A DNA stretch of 38,327 nucleotides from NCBI GenBank assembly GCA_016930515.1, contig JAFGGO010000171.1:1-38327 (forward strand), in the 5' to 3' direction. Below, one piece after another: positions 8,126 to 16,804 of this stretch. How positions within the stretch are numbered: position 1 is the stretch's first letter; every line of letters begins with the position of its first letter. Both the position numbers and the translations under genes were made by a program. The stretch comes from Promethearchaeota archaeon (GTDB lineage Archaea; Asgardarchaeota; Lokiarchaeia; Sigyniarchaeales; SOKP01). The notes under the pieces are model-generated. The model made no database searches. It was not told where the DNA came from and worked only from the letters and a program-made list of their open reading frames with translations.

Positions 8126-8557
8126 GTGAAGAAGACGAAAAAAAGGTCCGTCTCGATTGATGCCAGCTGCTTGATTGCAGTCCAAGCAAGCGAATCTCTA
8201 AGCGAACTTTTTAAGGATAAGATAAGAAAGAATTGGAATGCATTTTGTTCTGAATTCGCCCTAATTGAAACATCTTATATCTTATGCCGAACATTTGGCA
8301 TCGAGATCGCAGAAAAAAAAATGATGGCGCTAAAAGAAAGTGGAATTATTCAAATCGAACCAATTTGTAAAGTAAGCAAGGAAGCGTCATTAATTAAATG
8401 TAATCGACCAATAGGCATTGGTGATTGCCTTACAATTGCGTTAGCTAAATCCATCAATGGAGATGCTATCTTTTGTAATAAAGAACGAGAGCTATTTACT
8501 ACATTAGATAAAAAACCTTTTGATGTTAAAATCATATTTCTTGAAGATATTATTTAG
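8126..8557 (+). CDS. PIN-domain ribonuclease toxin (VapC-like)
   Basis: A 143-residue PIN domain. Acidic metal ligands are visible at D12 (SIDASCLIA), E48 (ALIETSYI) and D100 (IGIGDCLTIALAK). The usual fourth acidic site after the last strand reads AIFCNKERELF, with Asn/Glu instead of the common T-x-D. VapC toxins cut tRNA or rRNA in their family; the target here cannot be read from sequence. It follows the putative antitoxin at 7907 and precedes a second antitoxin-like gene by 12 bases. The start is a GTG, and the gene ends with TAG, a rare stop in this window. Confidence 0.75.
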   Translation: MKKTKKRSVSIDASCLIAVQASESLSELFKDKIRKNWNAFCSEFALIETSYILCRTFGIEIAEKKMMALKESGIIQIEPICKVSKEASLIKCNRPIGIGDCLTIALAKSINGDAIFCNKERELFTTLDKKPFDVKIIFLEDII

Positions 8558-8569
8558 AGATATTCCTAG

Positions 8570-8881
8570 GTGAAAGTAACGGGAAAGGTCATATCAGTTA
8601 GAATTAATAAAAATTTGGAAAAAATAGTTGAGAGGTATTCAAAGGAAAGGAAGGAGGGCGCGGACCAATCCGAAATAATACGCGAGCTCATCGATAGCGG
8701 AAGCGTATATTTAGCCTTAAAAGGATACGCTCAAGGAAAATATTCAATTGGAAAAGCAACTTATTTAGCAAACCTCCCTTTGTCCGAGTTCATGGATTTA
8801 ACGATGGAACTCGGGATTAAATCTAAAATAGATAAGGAAGATTTGCTTGAAGGATACGAAAATTTCAAAAATCTTTTTTAA
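8570..8881 (+). CDS. UPF0175/RHH-type antitoxin
   Basis: A 103-residue protein. The N-terminus (GKVISVRINKNLEKIVERY ... SEIIRELIDSG) looks like a ribbon-helix-helix DNA-binding unit, and the C-terminal part (YSIGKATYLANLPLSEFMDLTMELGIKSKI ... EDLLEGYENF) matches the UPF0175 antitoxin pattern. UPF0175 antitoxins usually precede a DUF3368 PIN toxin; here nothing of that kind follows, because a truncated surface-protein gene starts immediately after the stop codon. It may serve the upstream PIN toxin or be an orphan. A diverged copy of its 3' end recurs at 14255-14317. Confidence 0.65.
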   Translation: MKVTGKVISVRINKNLEKIVERYSKERKEGADQSEIIRELIDSGSVYLALKGYAQGKYSIGKATYLANLPLSEFMDLTMELGIKSKIDKEDLLEGYENFKNLF

Positions 8882-9229
8882 AGAGAATTATTTACCGGAG
8901 TTGCGAACGGGACTACCGCTTCTGTACCCTGGTCGGGACTAACCGAAGACACGACATATTCTTGGTATGTTATTGTTAACGATGAGGGAGAATCAACGCA
9001 ATCGTCAACTTGGTCTTTTACGACTGAATCGACAAGCTCTACTATTGATGATGGCGATGACGAAACCGAAATTGCAGACGAAGACATGGAGGATGAGAAT
9101 CCCGAAGAAAATAATCCCCATATAGAGGAAGAAACCATACCGGGATTCCCCATTGCCAATTTGTTGTTAATCATGTTTTTAGGATTGGCTGGAATTATCG
9201 TATCTTTAAGAAAAAATAGTCGTTTTTGA
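8882..9229 (+). pseudogene. Decapitated surface protein: FN3-like end plus PGF-type C-terminal anchor (Loki-CTERM-like)
   Basis: The + strand is open from the stop codon of the antitoxin gene (same frame) to TGA at 9227-9229, but has no suitable start. The translation begins inside a fibronectin-III-like or similar beta domain (GVANGTTASVPWSGL ... TYSWYVIV), continues with an acidic Asp/Glu-rich stalk of about 35 residues, and ends with IPGFP, a hydrophobic helix and a basic tail RKNSRF. That tripartite ending is typical of archaeal CTERM surface anchors described for Asgard archaea. The N-terminal part, including the signal peptide, is missing. The break coincides with the right edge of the defence/toxin-antitoxin island, suggesting insertion or deletion there. 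Confidence 0.65.
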
Positions 9230-9276
9230 ATTTAGTTCTATTCTCAATTTTTTTATTTTTAATTCATATTTCTTTT

Positions 9277-12200
9277 TTAAAACTCTATCATATTTGACAT
9301 TTGAAGGATTTCCTTGAGTTTTTTCTTGTTGATAAAATATATACTTTTTTTCTTGCTTGAAATGACGCCGTATTCTTCGAGCTTGCTAATGTACTTCTTG
9401 ATCGTGTTGTAATGAATCCCTAATTCTCTAGATAATTCCGTGAGTTGACATCCCTTTGAATTTAACTCCAAATATTCTATTATCATCTTGCATTTACCAC
9501 GCGAAATAATATGCACGATTTGGGCGCTATGAAAAGACCCTTCGTTATCAAAATATGCTTTTCGATTGCCAATTTTCTCAGGCCTCACAAATTTAAACTT
9601 ATCCAACACGCTCAAATGCCATCTGATCACCGCACCGCTCATTTTTATCTTCTTTAAGAGCTTGTTAAAATGAATGCCGGGATTTTCTTGCACGCACTCA
9701 AAGATTTTTCTCCGATTATCATTTTTTAAAATATCAGTTCTTGACAAAATAGATCCCTCTACTAAGACATTTTTCTCGATGAGTGATTTCAATATTCTTT
9801 TAATTCCTTCCGAGTTAATGTTGATAGAGGCTCTGGAAAATCTCACTTTAAGATATGGAACGATGCTAATAGGGTCGAATTTCTTATGTTTTTCCATATG
9901 TTCCTGGATTAGTTCCAGCGCAAGCCCTTCGTAGACTATGACATCTTCTACTTCTTCGCGTTTTCTTTTTCGCACAACGGGAACGCTCTCTGTCTCGCCA
10001 TAAATAGTGTTTACTACTTTTACTCTCTCTTTCGGTAAAAACGATAACATCTCCCGGATAAAGTCTTCCTTGACCTGTCCCTTAAATCCAATATTATCCG
10101 TCGTGGTAAGGAATTCGCTTGAAACGATCGTGAGTGGTTTTTGTTTCAACAACGCAATGACTTCTGCGGGGATGTTCTCGTCAAAGGCCCTGAGCAATTC
10201 TTCCTTGTTGCTAAGCTTGTTTAAGATTTCCTTAGAGGACTTCGTTTGATTTCTATATTTTTCGTATTTATCATCCTTTTTCTTCTTATTTTTCGGTTTT
10301 TTTCGGTTTTTTAATTGTCGCTGAGCTAATTTACTTGCGAGTTTTGTCGTTTTTTTTGAACGATAAATAGTATATCCCGAAACGAGAGACACGGCACTAA
10401 CGGCACCTACACTAGCAAGAACGATGGTCACTATAAGCGCAGAATCGTCTTCACCATTGGGTTCTCCAGAACTTGAATACGACTTTATTAATTCTAGATC
10501 GCAAGTTCTTTGATTTCCCGCCATGTCTAAAACGAAGAATCTCACGATTATCGTGCCGTTTCCCATTTGATCCCAAGCAGCCTGGTCGATATAACCGTTC
10601 CACGCATATTCGGCAGTGTAATGAGCGCTATTCGTTGCGTTGATTAACATGTATTGAATCGATTCGATTCCACTTGGATCTGAAACGAAAATAGTAATAT
10701 CGCTTGCACTAGGGGCAATAATTCCATAGAGTTTTTCGTGTTCGGAGGTTATCACGATAATTTCTGGAGCAAAAATATCCTTCCTTATCATTATATCGGT
10801 CGTGCCTATATTACCAGAAGTGTCGTTTGCGTAAAATCGCACGATTATCGTGCCGTTTCCCATTAGATCCCAAGCAAATTGGTCGATATAGCCGTTCCAT
10901 GTATAGTTGGAGGTATGATGTGCGCTATTCGTTGCGTTGATAAGGACATACCATTGACCATCTATACCATCTAGAGCTGAAAATGATACATCAAAATCGT
11001 CTAAACCTGGAGCATCCATTGAAAATATCTCATTTTCCCATGGTTTTTTAATGTCAATAAAAACGAGATTATATATGCTTTTTCTTACGTGAATATCAGC
11101 GAAGCCTACATTACCTATCGTGTCGTTTGCGTAAAACCGCAAGATTATCGTGCCGTTTCCCATTTGATCCCAAGCAACTTGGTCGATATAGCCGTTCCAA
11201 GTATAGTTGGAGGTATGATGACTGCCATTTGTTACGTTGATTAACATGTACCATTCAGCATCGATTCCGCTAATATCTTCACTACTTACAGTACAATTGC
11301 TCGGTCCAGGAGCATCTAAGCCAAAAATATCATTTTCTTTAGGATTAATAGTGAAAATATTTGGAGATATGATATCTTTTCTGATAACAACTTCAATGAT
11401 GTTAAAGTAATCGTTTACATTATTAACGAAGAACTTGATTATTACGGTTCCGTTTCCCATCTGATTCCAGACAGATTGATTGATCGATCCATCCCAAGTA
11501 TGGTTGTCCGTAAATTGAGCACTATTCGTTGCATTAATCAGCATGTATTCTACTGGATCGGAATTTGGATAACCAACATATAAATCGATATTGGGGGGGC
11601 TCTTGCCAAATAGTTCGTAATTTGTTGGACTAGATAGAACAAGTAAGGGTGGAGAGCATATGGGATAATTATCAGTAATATTTCCTGATATGTAGGGTGT
11701 AGACCCAATTCCATCACCTCGATCTACGCCTGTATAATCGTGCCAATAGTTTCCAATTTCTCCATAATCCCATTTATTATAAGACGCGTTGTCTTCGGCA
11801 TTTATTCCGTTCTCAATGAAAAAATTATGATATATGGTGTTATTATTGCTGTTGTCGAGAAGTACAAGTCCATTATTTCCGTTGTATTGGATAATGTTTT
11901 GCGATATGGTATTTTCTCTGCTATATCTATCAATAAGCATTCCGTATAACGTATTGTTGCTAATCTCATTCTCCAGGACAAGGTTCTCGTCACATTGATC
12001 GGAAAAGACAATTCCGTTGTCTTGGTGAGAGGACCTAACATTACTTGCGCTGTTTCTAAGAATTGTATTTCCAGAAGATATGAGGAATCCAATTCCATAT
12101 TGATCATTGTCGTTCACGGTGTTATCGCTAATAGTGTTGTAATCGCATCTGTAATAGAAGTAAATTCCTCTCTCATCATTATTGCTTACATTATTGCTTG

Positions 12201-13920
12201 CGATCGTGTTATTATTATTACAGGTATAGAAATACATTCCGATTATGCAATCACTTACCTTATTTCCTGAAATTGTGTTCTGATCGCAATAAAATGAAAT
12301 GTATATTCCGATATCATCGAAACTTGAATCTTTGCCACTTATATTATTTTCCGAAATGGTGTTGTTCACGCAATAATTATCAAGGAGTATTCCCTTTCTC
12401 GTATTATTCGTTATTTTACATGCCGAAATCGTGTTATTTTCGCAATAATTTGATAAAGATATCCCACCAAGATCATTATCGTATATTACATTGCCTGAAA
12501 TATTATTCTCGTGACAATAATCTATCAAACTAATTCCATTATTATTATTGCTTACATTATTGTTCATAATTTTATTATTATTGCAATGTTTGTTCAAGGA
12601 TATTCCCACAATACCATCACTTAAAACATTTTCAGAGATGGTGTTGTTATCGCTTTTACCATTCAAATGTATGCCATATCCAGAAGGATAAATCTCTTCT
12701 TTATTTCTTACCATATTTCTCGATATATTGTTATGAGAACTTCCAAACAAGTAAATACCGGTGTAAACATCTGTTAGGGTTAATCCCGTGATCTCGGAAT
12801 AAGAGCAATTAATTAAAAATATTTGGGAAGCATTTTCGTATTCTCTTGGTCTTAGGCCCATTCGATCTACATAATAGTAAATAGGTTTTCCGTTTACAGT
12901 ATTTGTAGTATTGATGTCGTGAGTTCTTAAATCGGAAAGAGAGCCTTCAACTTTTAAGCCTCCTGATCTAAAAAATCGATTATTGTACAATATAGCCCTA
13001 TAAGAATCCCACAAGAAAACTCCAACATGGTTGTTGCTTCCATTATTCCCTGAAATGGTGTTATCATTACTGTAACATGAAATTAATAAGCCATAACCAT
13101 TACCATCCATCGTATTATTAATGATATTGTTAGAATTACTATGATCGGCAATCCCCACTCCAAAATTTGAATTATTAAAAACTTTATTTTCCGATACATT
13201 GTTATTGTCACAATTTCCAAGCAAGCCTATCCCGTGATCTATATTTGAAATCCCACCATCTGCAATGTTTCCAAAAATGGTATTGTCGTCGCAATTATTT
13301 AGCAGTGTTATGCCACCATATTCATTAGCATTTGCCATGTTGTTTACAATAGTGTTGTTATCGCAATAATCCATTACAAATATTCCACTAAAATCATTGA
13401 TATTTGCCGTGTTGTTTGTGATTGTATTGTTATCCGAGTTGTTATACAATGCTATACCACATCCTTGATTGTTTTCACAAGTATTATTCATAATTCTCGC
13501 ATTTGAAACATTCACGAGTTCAATACCTGCGTAATAGTCGTAATCGTCGCCACGCCTACCTGAGTTAGTTAAAGAACAGTTCCGAATGATAAAATACGCT
13601 CTTGAATTTCTTATTTCTATGCAAGAACTATCATCACCACCATCAATAACGAGGTCCTCAATGATATAAGGGCTTGCAAGAGTACCATTACCGCTACACC
13701 ATGTTTGATTGGACGCCCAACTCCAGTTTATCAAGCTCCCTGGAAGATCGTCGATGACGAAGTCTTCCATTACGACGGAAGATTTTAGAAAACCTTCTTC
13801 TTTTACATCAATATCAGTATTAAATTTCTTAGAATCCTGTCCTTGCAAAACGATTGCGCAAAAAAACAATACAAAAAATAATGTAATGTATACTTTTATT
13901 TTATCATGTCGATCATGCAT
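9277..13920 (-). CDS. Transmembrane beta-helix receptor with cytoplasmic winged-helix domains
   Basis: A 1547-residue protein. Residues 1-28 form a signal peptide. Residues about 107-710 are a NosD/pectate-lyase-like right-handed beta helix built from ~23-residue coils of the type NNTISGNNVSNN.GI, closed by the GNYWHDYTG ... DGIG motif. About residues 760-1147 hold four ~100-residue beta domains sharing the YMLINATNSAH ... WNGYIDQ ... MGNGTIIVRF core. One membrane span lies near 1160-1184, followed by a very basic stretch. The cytoplasmic part of ~360 residues ends in two clear winged helices (about 1392-1460 and 1465-1540; the second has QLTELSRELGIHYNTIKKYISKL as its recognition region), with a possible third upstream. 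This suggests a one-component membrane-bound transcription regulator with an extracellular carbohydrate- or protein-binding ectodomain (inference). A GAGGG Shine-Dalgarno lies 9 bases before the ATG. Confidence 0.85.
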   Translation of the reverse strand: MHDRHDKIKVYITLFFVLFFCAIVLQGQDSKKFNTDIDVKEEGFLKSSVVMEDFVIDDLPGSLINWSWASNQTWCSGNGTLASPYIIEDLVIDGGDDSSCIEIRNSRAYFIIRNCSLTNSGRRGDDYDYYAGIELVNVSNARIMNNTCENNQGCGIALYNNSDNNTITNNTANINDFSGIFVMDYCDNNTIVNNMANANEYGGITLLNNCDDNTIFGNIADGGISNIDHGIGLLGNCDNNNVSENKVFNNSNFGVGIADHSNSNNIINNTMDGNGYGLLISCYSNDNTISGNNGSNNHVGVFLWDSYRAILYNNRFFRSGGLKVEGSLSDLRTHDINTTNTVNGKPIYYYVDRMGLRPREYENASQIFLINCSYSEITGLTLTDVYTGIYLFGSSHNNISRNMVRNKEEIYPSGYGIHLNGKSDNNTISENVLSDGIVGISLNKHCNNNKIMNNNVSNNNNGISLIDYCHENNISGNVIYDNDLGGISLSNYCENNTISACKITNNTRKGILLDNYCVNNTISENNISGKDSSFDDIGIYISFYCDQNTISGNKVSDCIIGMYFYTCNNNNTIASNNVSNNDERGIYFYYRCDYNTISDNTVNDNDQYGIGFLISSGNTILRNSASNVRSSHQDNGIVFSDQCDENLVLENEISNNTLYGMLIDRYSRENTISQNIIQYNGNNGLVLLDNSNNNTIYHNFFIENGINAEDNASYNKWDYGEIGNYWHDYTGVDRGDGIGSTPYISGNITDNYPICSPPLLVLSSPTNYELFGKSPPNIDLYVGYPNSDPVEYMLINATNSAQFTDNHTWDGSINQSVWNQMGNGTVIIKFFVNNVNDYFNIIEVVIRKDIISPNIFTINPKENDIFGLDAPGPSNCTVSSEDISGIDAEWYMLINVTNGSHHTSNYTWNGYIDQVAWDQMGNGTIILRFYANDTIGNVGFADIHVRKSIYNLVFIDIKKPWENEIFSMDAPGLDDFDVSFSALDGIDGQWYVLINATNSAHHTSNYTWNGYIDQFAWDLMGNGTIIVRFYANDTSGNIGTTDIMIRKDIFAPEIIVITSEHEKLYGIIAPSASDITIFVSDPSGIESIQYMLINATNSAHYTAEYAWNGYIDQAAWDQMGNGTIIVRFFVLDMAGNQRTCDLELIKSYSSSGEPNGEDDSALIVTIVLASVGAVSAVSLVSGYTIYRSKKTTKLASKLAQRQLKNRKKPKNKKKKDDKYEKYRNQTKSSKEILNKLSNKEELLRAFDENIPAEVIALLKQKPLTIVSSEFLTTTDNIGFKGQVKEDFIREMLSFLPKERVKVVNTIYGETESVPVVRKRKREEVEDVIVYEGLALELIQEHMEKHKKFDPISIVPYLKVRFSRASININSEGIKRILKSLIEKNVLVEGSILSRTDILKNDNRRKIFECVQENPGIHFNKLLKKIKMSGAVIRWHLSVLDKFKFVRPEKIGNRKAYFDNEGSFHSAQIVHIISRGKCKMIIEYLELNSKGCQLTELSRELGIHYNTIKKYISKLEEYGVISSKKKSIYFINKKKLKEILQMSNMIEF
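10540..11560 (-). repeat. Four ~300-bp intragenic repeats encoding beta domains
   Basis: Four copies of a segment encoding MGNGTIIVRF/WNGYIDQ start near 10542, 10840, 11140 and 11436, a period of almost exactly 300 bases. The first three are nearly identical over ~110 bases, while the fourth is more diverged. They encode successive extracellular beta domains of the receptor at 9277-13920 and look like products of recent tandem duplication or gene conversion. Confidence 0.75.
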
Positions 13921-14254
13921 TTCTATTAGCCCTCTGGGTTATTTTTAATTTTTTCAAAAAAGTCAAAAAGCCCTTGATTGAATTAATCTTTTTTTTTTTA
14001 AAATTAAAAAGCATTTGAAATTTGCTCTATTTTTTTAAACCAATTTTATTGCATTAAATTTAACACAAGCAAGGCGATATTTAAAAGGATATAGCATGAA
14101 ATTGAAATTTCAAAAATCTTAAAACTAGCTTGATGCACCTATTTATTGCCAAACTTCTATTAGAACGAAGGAAATTGACGATATTTTAAAGAAAGATATA
14201 ATTTCATTCTTTTTATTCTTTTGAAAGGATTTTCTTGACTTATTTGAATTATAA

Positions 14255-14317
14255 ATCGTAAATGAGTTCGTTATCAAATTGCTCGAAGGATACGAAAATT
14301 TAAAAAGACTTTTTTAA
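14255..14317 (+). pseudogene. Remnant of UPF0175-like antitoxin (3' end only)
   Basis: Twenty open codons after a TAA encode a segment ending LLEGYENLKRLF and a stop. This copies the C-terminus of the antitoxin at 8570-8881 (LLEGYENFKNLF). At the DNA level about 33 of 37 bases agree with 8844-8880. The rest of the gene is missing, so this is a diverged fragment of a second copy. Confidence 0.55.
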
Positions 14318-14365
14318 TAAGCAAATCATTAAATTAAGAAAATTCAAACCACGATTCTGAGTGGC

Positions 14366-14509
14366 GTGAAAGTGAAGAAATTATTAGATCATGACAGCCA
14401 AGATGAATTTGAAATAGAGATTAGCGGTAATTCATCTGGAGTGGAAACATCCACTTTTTATAAAAATTTAATCCATTGTTATGATGAAAATTTAAAAAAG
14501 ATTTTTTGA
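14366..14509 (+). CDS. Short ORF, 47 residues, possible antitoxin fragment
   Basis: An open frame from GTG to TGA encodes a 47-residue acidic protein beginning VKVKKLLDHDSQDEFEIEI and ending CYDENLKKIF. The ending recalls the GYENxKxLF terminus of the nearby antitoxins, but the body shows no clear family. It follows the antitoxin remnant by about 50 bases. It may be a worn relic or a spurious ORF. Confidence 0.25.
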   Translation: MKVKKLLDHDSQDEFEIEISGNSSGVETSTFYKNLIHCYDENLKKIF

Positions 14510-14595
14510 ATTGATAGCAGCGCTACAATTCATTCCTAATTTCAATAAGAGAGACTTATAGCTGAAAAATCAAAAGGATGAGTAATGTAAATAAC

Positions 14596-15861
14596 TTACT
14601 TCGCTTCGGGAAGTAAAACTACGAAATTGCTTCCGAGGGAATGGTCTCCTTCAACCTTGTCCTCTACCCATATTTCTCCGTTGTAGAGATCAATTAATTT
14701 AACGATGAACGAAAGTCCAAGCCCCATTCCTTCAGATTGATCGTTTTTAATTTTTTTCGACTCGATAAAAATTTCCTTTTTTTGATTCTCAGGAATTCCA
14801 ACGCCGTTATCTCTAAATTCAAACCTGACAATATTTTGGTTTTGTTTTTTTTCCAACAGTGTTTTAATTTCAATTTCGATCTTGTCGTTAATATTATGGC
14901 GTATGGCGTTTATCAGGATGTTTTCGAAAACGTCAACAAGTAATTCGTTCGCTAAGACGTGAACTTCCTTTATTGTAGTATTAATTTTTATTTCTAATTC
15001 TTTTTCATGGAAATTTTTAGATACAAACGAGATGGCGCTGTTTAGAAAAGTTATTACTTCAATAGGACGAACCTCCATGCCAGATTTTTCAATTTGAGAT
15101 AAATTATGAATGTCGTTTACTAATTTTTCTCCACGACAAATTTGAGCATTTATTAGGTCGAAATATTCGAGGAATTCATCTTTGTTAAAGATATTTTTAT
15201 CTAGAAGCGATTCGCATAGCTGAACAGCCATTCTAATAGAGTGAAACATGTTATTAATATCGTGAGTAAATAATCCCTTAAAACAACTGGCTCTATCGTA
15301 AGCCTGGCGATACATTTCTTCAGACTTCTCTAATTTAATGGTTCTTTTTCTAATTCTTTTTTCTAATTCTTTTTTCAAGGATTTTAAAGTTAGTTCAGTT
15401 TTTTTTTGTTTAGTGATATCTCGGATAAAAACTTGTATTAATGTTTCGTTTCTCAATTTAACTAACGACGATTCTAAACTGATCCATAAAGGTTTACCAT
15501 CTCCTCTCGAAATCTGGAACTCCAATGGGCTTAAAAGGTTTCCCTTTACAATTTGTTGAAATCTAGATTGAAATATCGTTTGCAGATTTGAAAATTTAGA
15601 ATCTCCCTTAGTTGAGAACATTTTAATCACATCAGCAAAATGTTTTCCTACTAAATCTCCTTTTTTGAATATTGCCAGGAATTTATTCATTGTTTCGTTA
15701 CAATCAACAATAATTCCATTGTAATTAACCAACCATATCCCATATGGTACGGAATTAAATAAATGACGATATTTCTCTTCTAACTCGTTAATCTTTAATT
15801 CTGATGACTTTTTCTCATCATTATCTTCTTTTTCGTATTTTGAAAACCCTTCATCGTACAT
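14596..15861 (-). CDS. Soluble PAS-domain sensor histidine kinase
   Basis: A 421-residue cytoplasmic kinase without membrane segments. A PAS domain spans about residues 28-155 (YRHLFNSVPYGIWLVNYNGIIVDCNETM to the PAC-like IRDITKQKK). A coiled linker follows, then a dimerisation helix with the phosphoacceptor H200 in FTHDINNMFHSI, and a C-terminal HATPase domain with the N box (NILINAIRHN), G1 box (DNGVGIP) and G2 box (EGMGLGLS). It would autophosphorylate and pass phosphate to a response regulator, but none is encoded nearby, so it is an orphan kinase. A GGTGA Shine-Dalgarno precedes the ATG by 6 bases. It is divergent from the UspA gene. Confidence 0.88.
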   Translation of the reverse strand: MYDEGFSKYEKEDNDEKKSSELKINELEEKYRHLFNSVPYGIWLVNYNGIIVDCNETMNKFLAIFKKGDLVGKHFADVIKMFSTKGDSKFSNLQTIFQSRFQQIVKGNLLSPLEFQISRGDGKPLWISLESSLVKLRNETLIQVFIRDITKQKKTELTLKSLKKELEKRIRKRTIKLEKSEEMYRQAYDRASCFKGLFTHDINNMFHSIRMAVQLCESLLDKNIFNKDEFLEYFDLINAQICRGEKLVNDIHNLSQIEKSGMEVRPIEVITFLNSAISFVSKNFHEKELEIKINTTIKEVHVLANELLVDVFENILINAIRHNINDKIEIEIKTLLEKKQNQNIVRFEFRDNGVGIPENQKKEIFIESKKIKNDQSEGMGLGLSFIVKLIDLYNGEIWVEDKVEGDHSLGSNFVVLLPEAK

Positions 15862-16063
15862 GGAGGCTCACCCATATTTTCCATACAATATTTTATATAA
15901 AATTAATTATCATATTTATGTAAATCCCATCTGGGACTGATAACGAGTTTTCTTCATGATTTTTTTGAAATTTATCTTCAAATAAGATTAATTATAGTTT
16001 TTAACCGCATTATTCTTAAATTAAGGATTTAACTTCACAATAAAAGAAAGATGGTTTAAAGAA

Positions 16064-16540
16064 ATGTATAAAAAAATTTTATTAGGAATGGACGGATCTG
16101 AAGACGCAAAACGAGCTGCTTTAAAAGTAATTGGTCTTTGTGAGTCAAGACCTTCAGAAATCGTAGTTTTTCACTCTTACATGCATCGAATCATCCCCCA
16201 AACGCATCCAATCTTGGTCTCTCCAATAACTCCCACTTATTATACTATACCAGAACCAGATTATGGGCAAGTCCAAGAATTATATAGACGGGAAGGACAA
16301 AAAATTCTTAAAAAAGCGGAAATGCTTTTTAATAGCGCAAACATCGATGTAGAAACGAGATTAATAGAAGACGAAGAGCCAGAGGATTATATTCTGAGGA
16401 TTTCGGAAGAACAAGATTTTGATTTGGTTGTTCTGGGATGTAAAGGTCATCACTCCAAGATACATCAAATCTTCATGGGATCTGTTGCGCAAAAAGTCTT
16501 GAATAGTGCCACGAAGGCAGACATTCTTATTGTAAGATGA
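16064..16540 (+). CDS. Universal stress protein (UspA family)
   Basis: A 158-residue single Usp domain. It starts MYKKILLGMDGSEDAKRAA, the usual nucleotide-binding opening, and ends with the phosphate-loop region LGCKGHHSKIHQIFMGSVAQKVL and ADILIVR. The G-x2-G-x9-GS ATP signature is one residue longer here (x10), but the loop is otherwise intact, so nucleotide binding remains likely. The family acts in stress tolerance by mechanisms that differ between members. It is transcribed divergently from the histidine kinase; a TTAAATTAA stretch about 45 bases upstream may be the TATA element. Confidence 0.88.
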   Translation: MYKKILLGMDGSEDAKRAALKVIGLCESRPSEIVVFHSYMHRIIPQTHPILVSPITPTYYTIPEPDYGQVQELYRREGQKILKKAEMLFNSANIDVETRLIEDEEPEDYILRISEEQDFDLVVLGCKGHHSKIHQIFMGSVAQKVLNSATKADILIVR

Positions 16541-16804
16541 TTTATTCTGGCAAATTCAAGATCATTTTTCAGTTTTTTTGATATTGGTGATTTTAAAGGA
16601 TAAAGCATTATTTTTAGTTTTAAGTACATACTTTTTACAAAAATAAAGGTAGGTAGTATAAGAACGATTCAAATTTTTTGTGACAATAATCTTCGTCATT
16701 AATAAAAGAAGGTTTAATTTTGCTGTTTTGAGTAATTTTTTGTTATATTAACATTCGAAAATTTAAAAATAATAGACCTTCTATTCTGAAGGGTCATTTC
16801 ACGA

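Larger units (their letters stand above)
13921..14595. other. 675-bp intergenic region with toxin-antitoxin debris
   Basis: No complete long gene lies here. The left end contains the promoter and Shine-Dalgarno of the receptor gene on the minus strand. Between 14255 and 14317 there is a relic of a UPF0175 antitoxin gene, and at 14366-14509 a short ORF with a similar C-terminal ending. The rest is AT-rich sequence without recognisable structure. Confidence 0.5.

Noticed and set aside
8567..8572. In-frame continuation from the PIN toxin through TAG into the next antitoxin, as if one fused gene
   Set aside because: Both proteins are complete at normal family length and the second has its own GTG; same-frame adjacency has a one-in-three chance.
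11740..12533. Several overlapping + strand ORFs of 69-111 codons opposite the beta-helix gene
   Set aside because: They mirror the repetitive Asn/Ile codons of the minus-strand gene and change frame with each other; no family resemblance.
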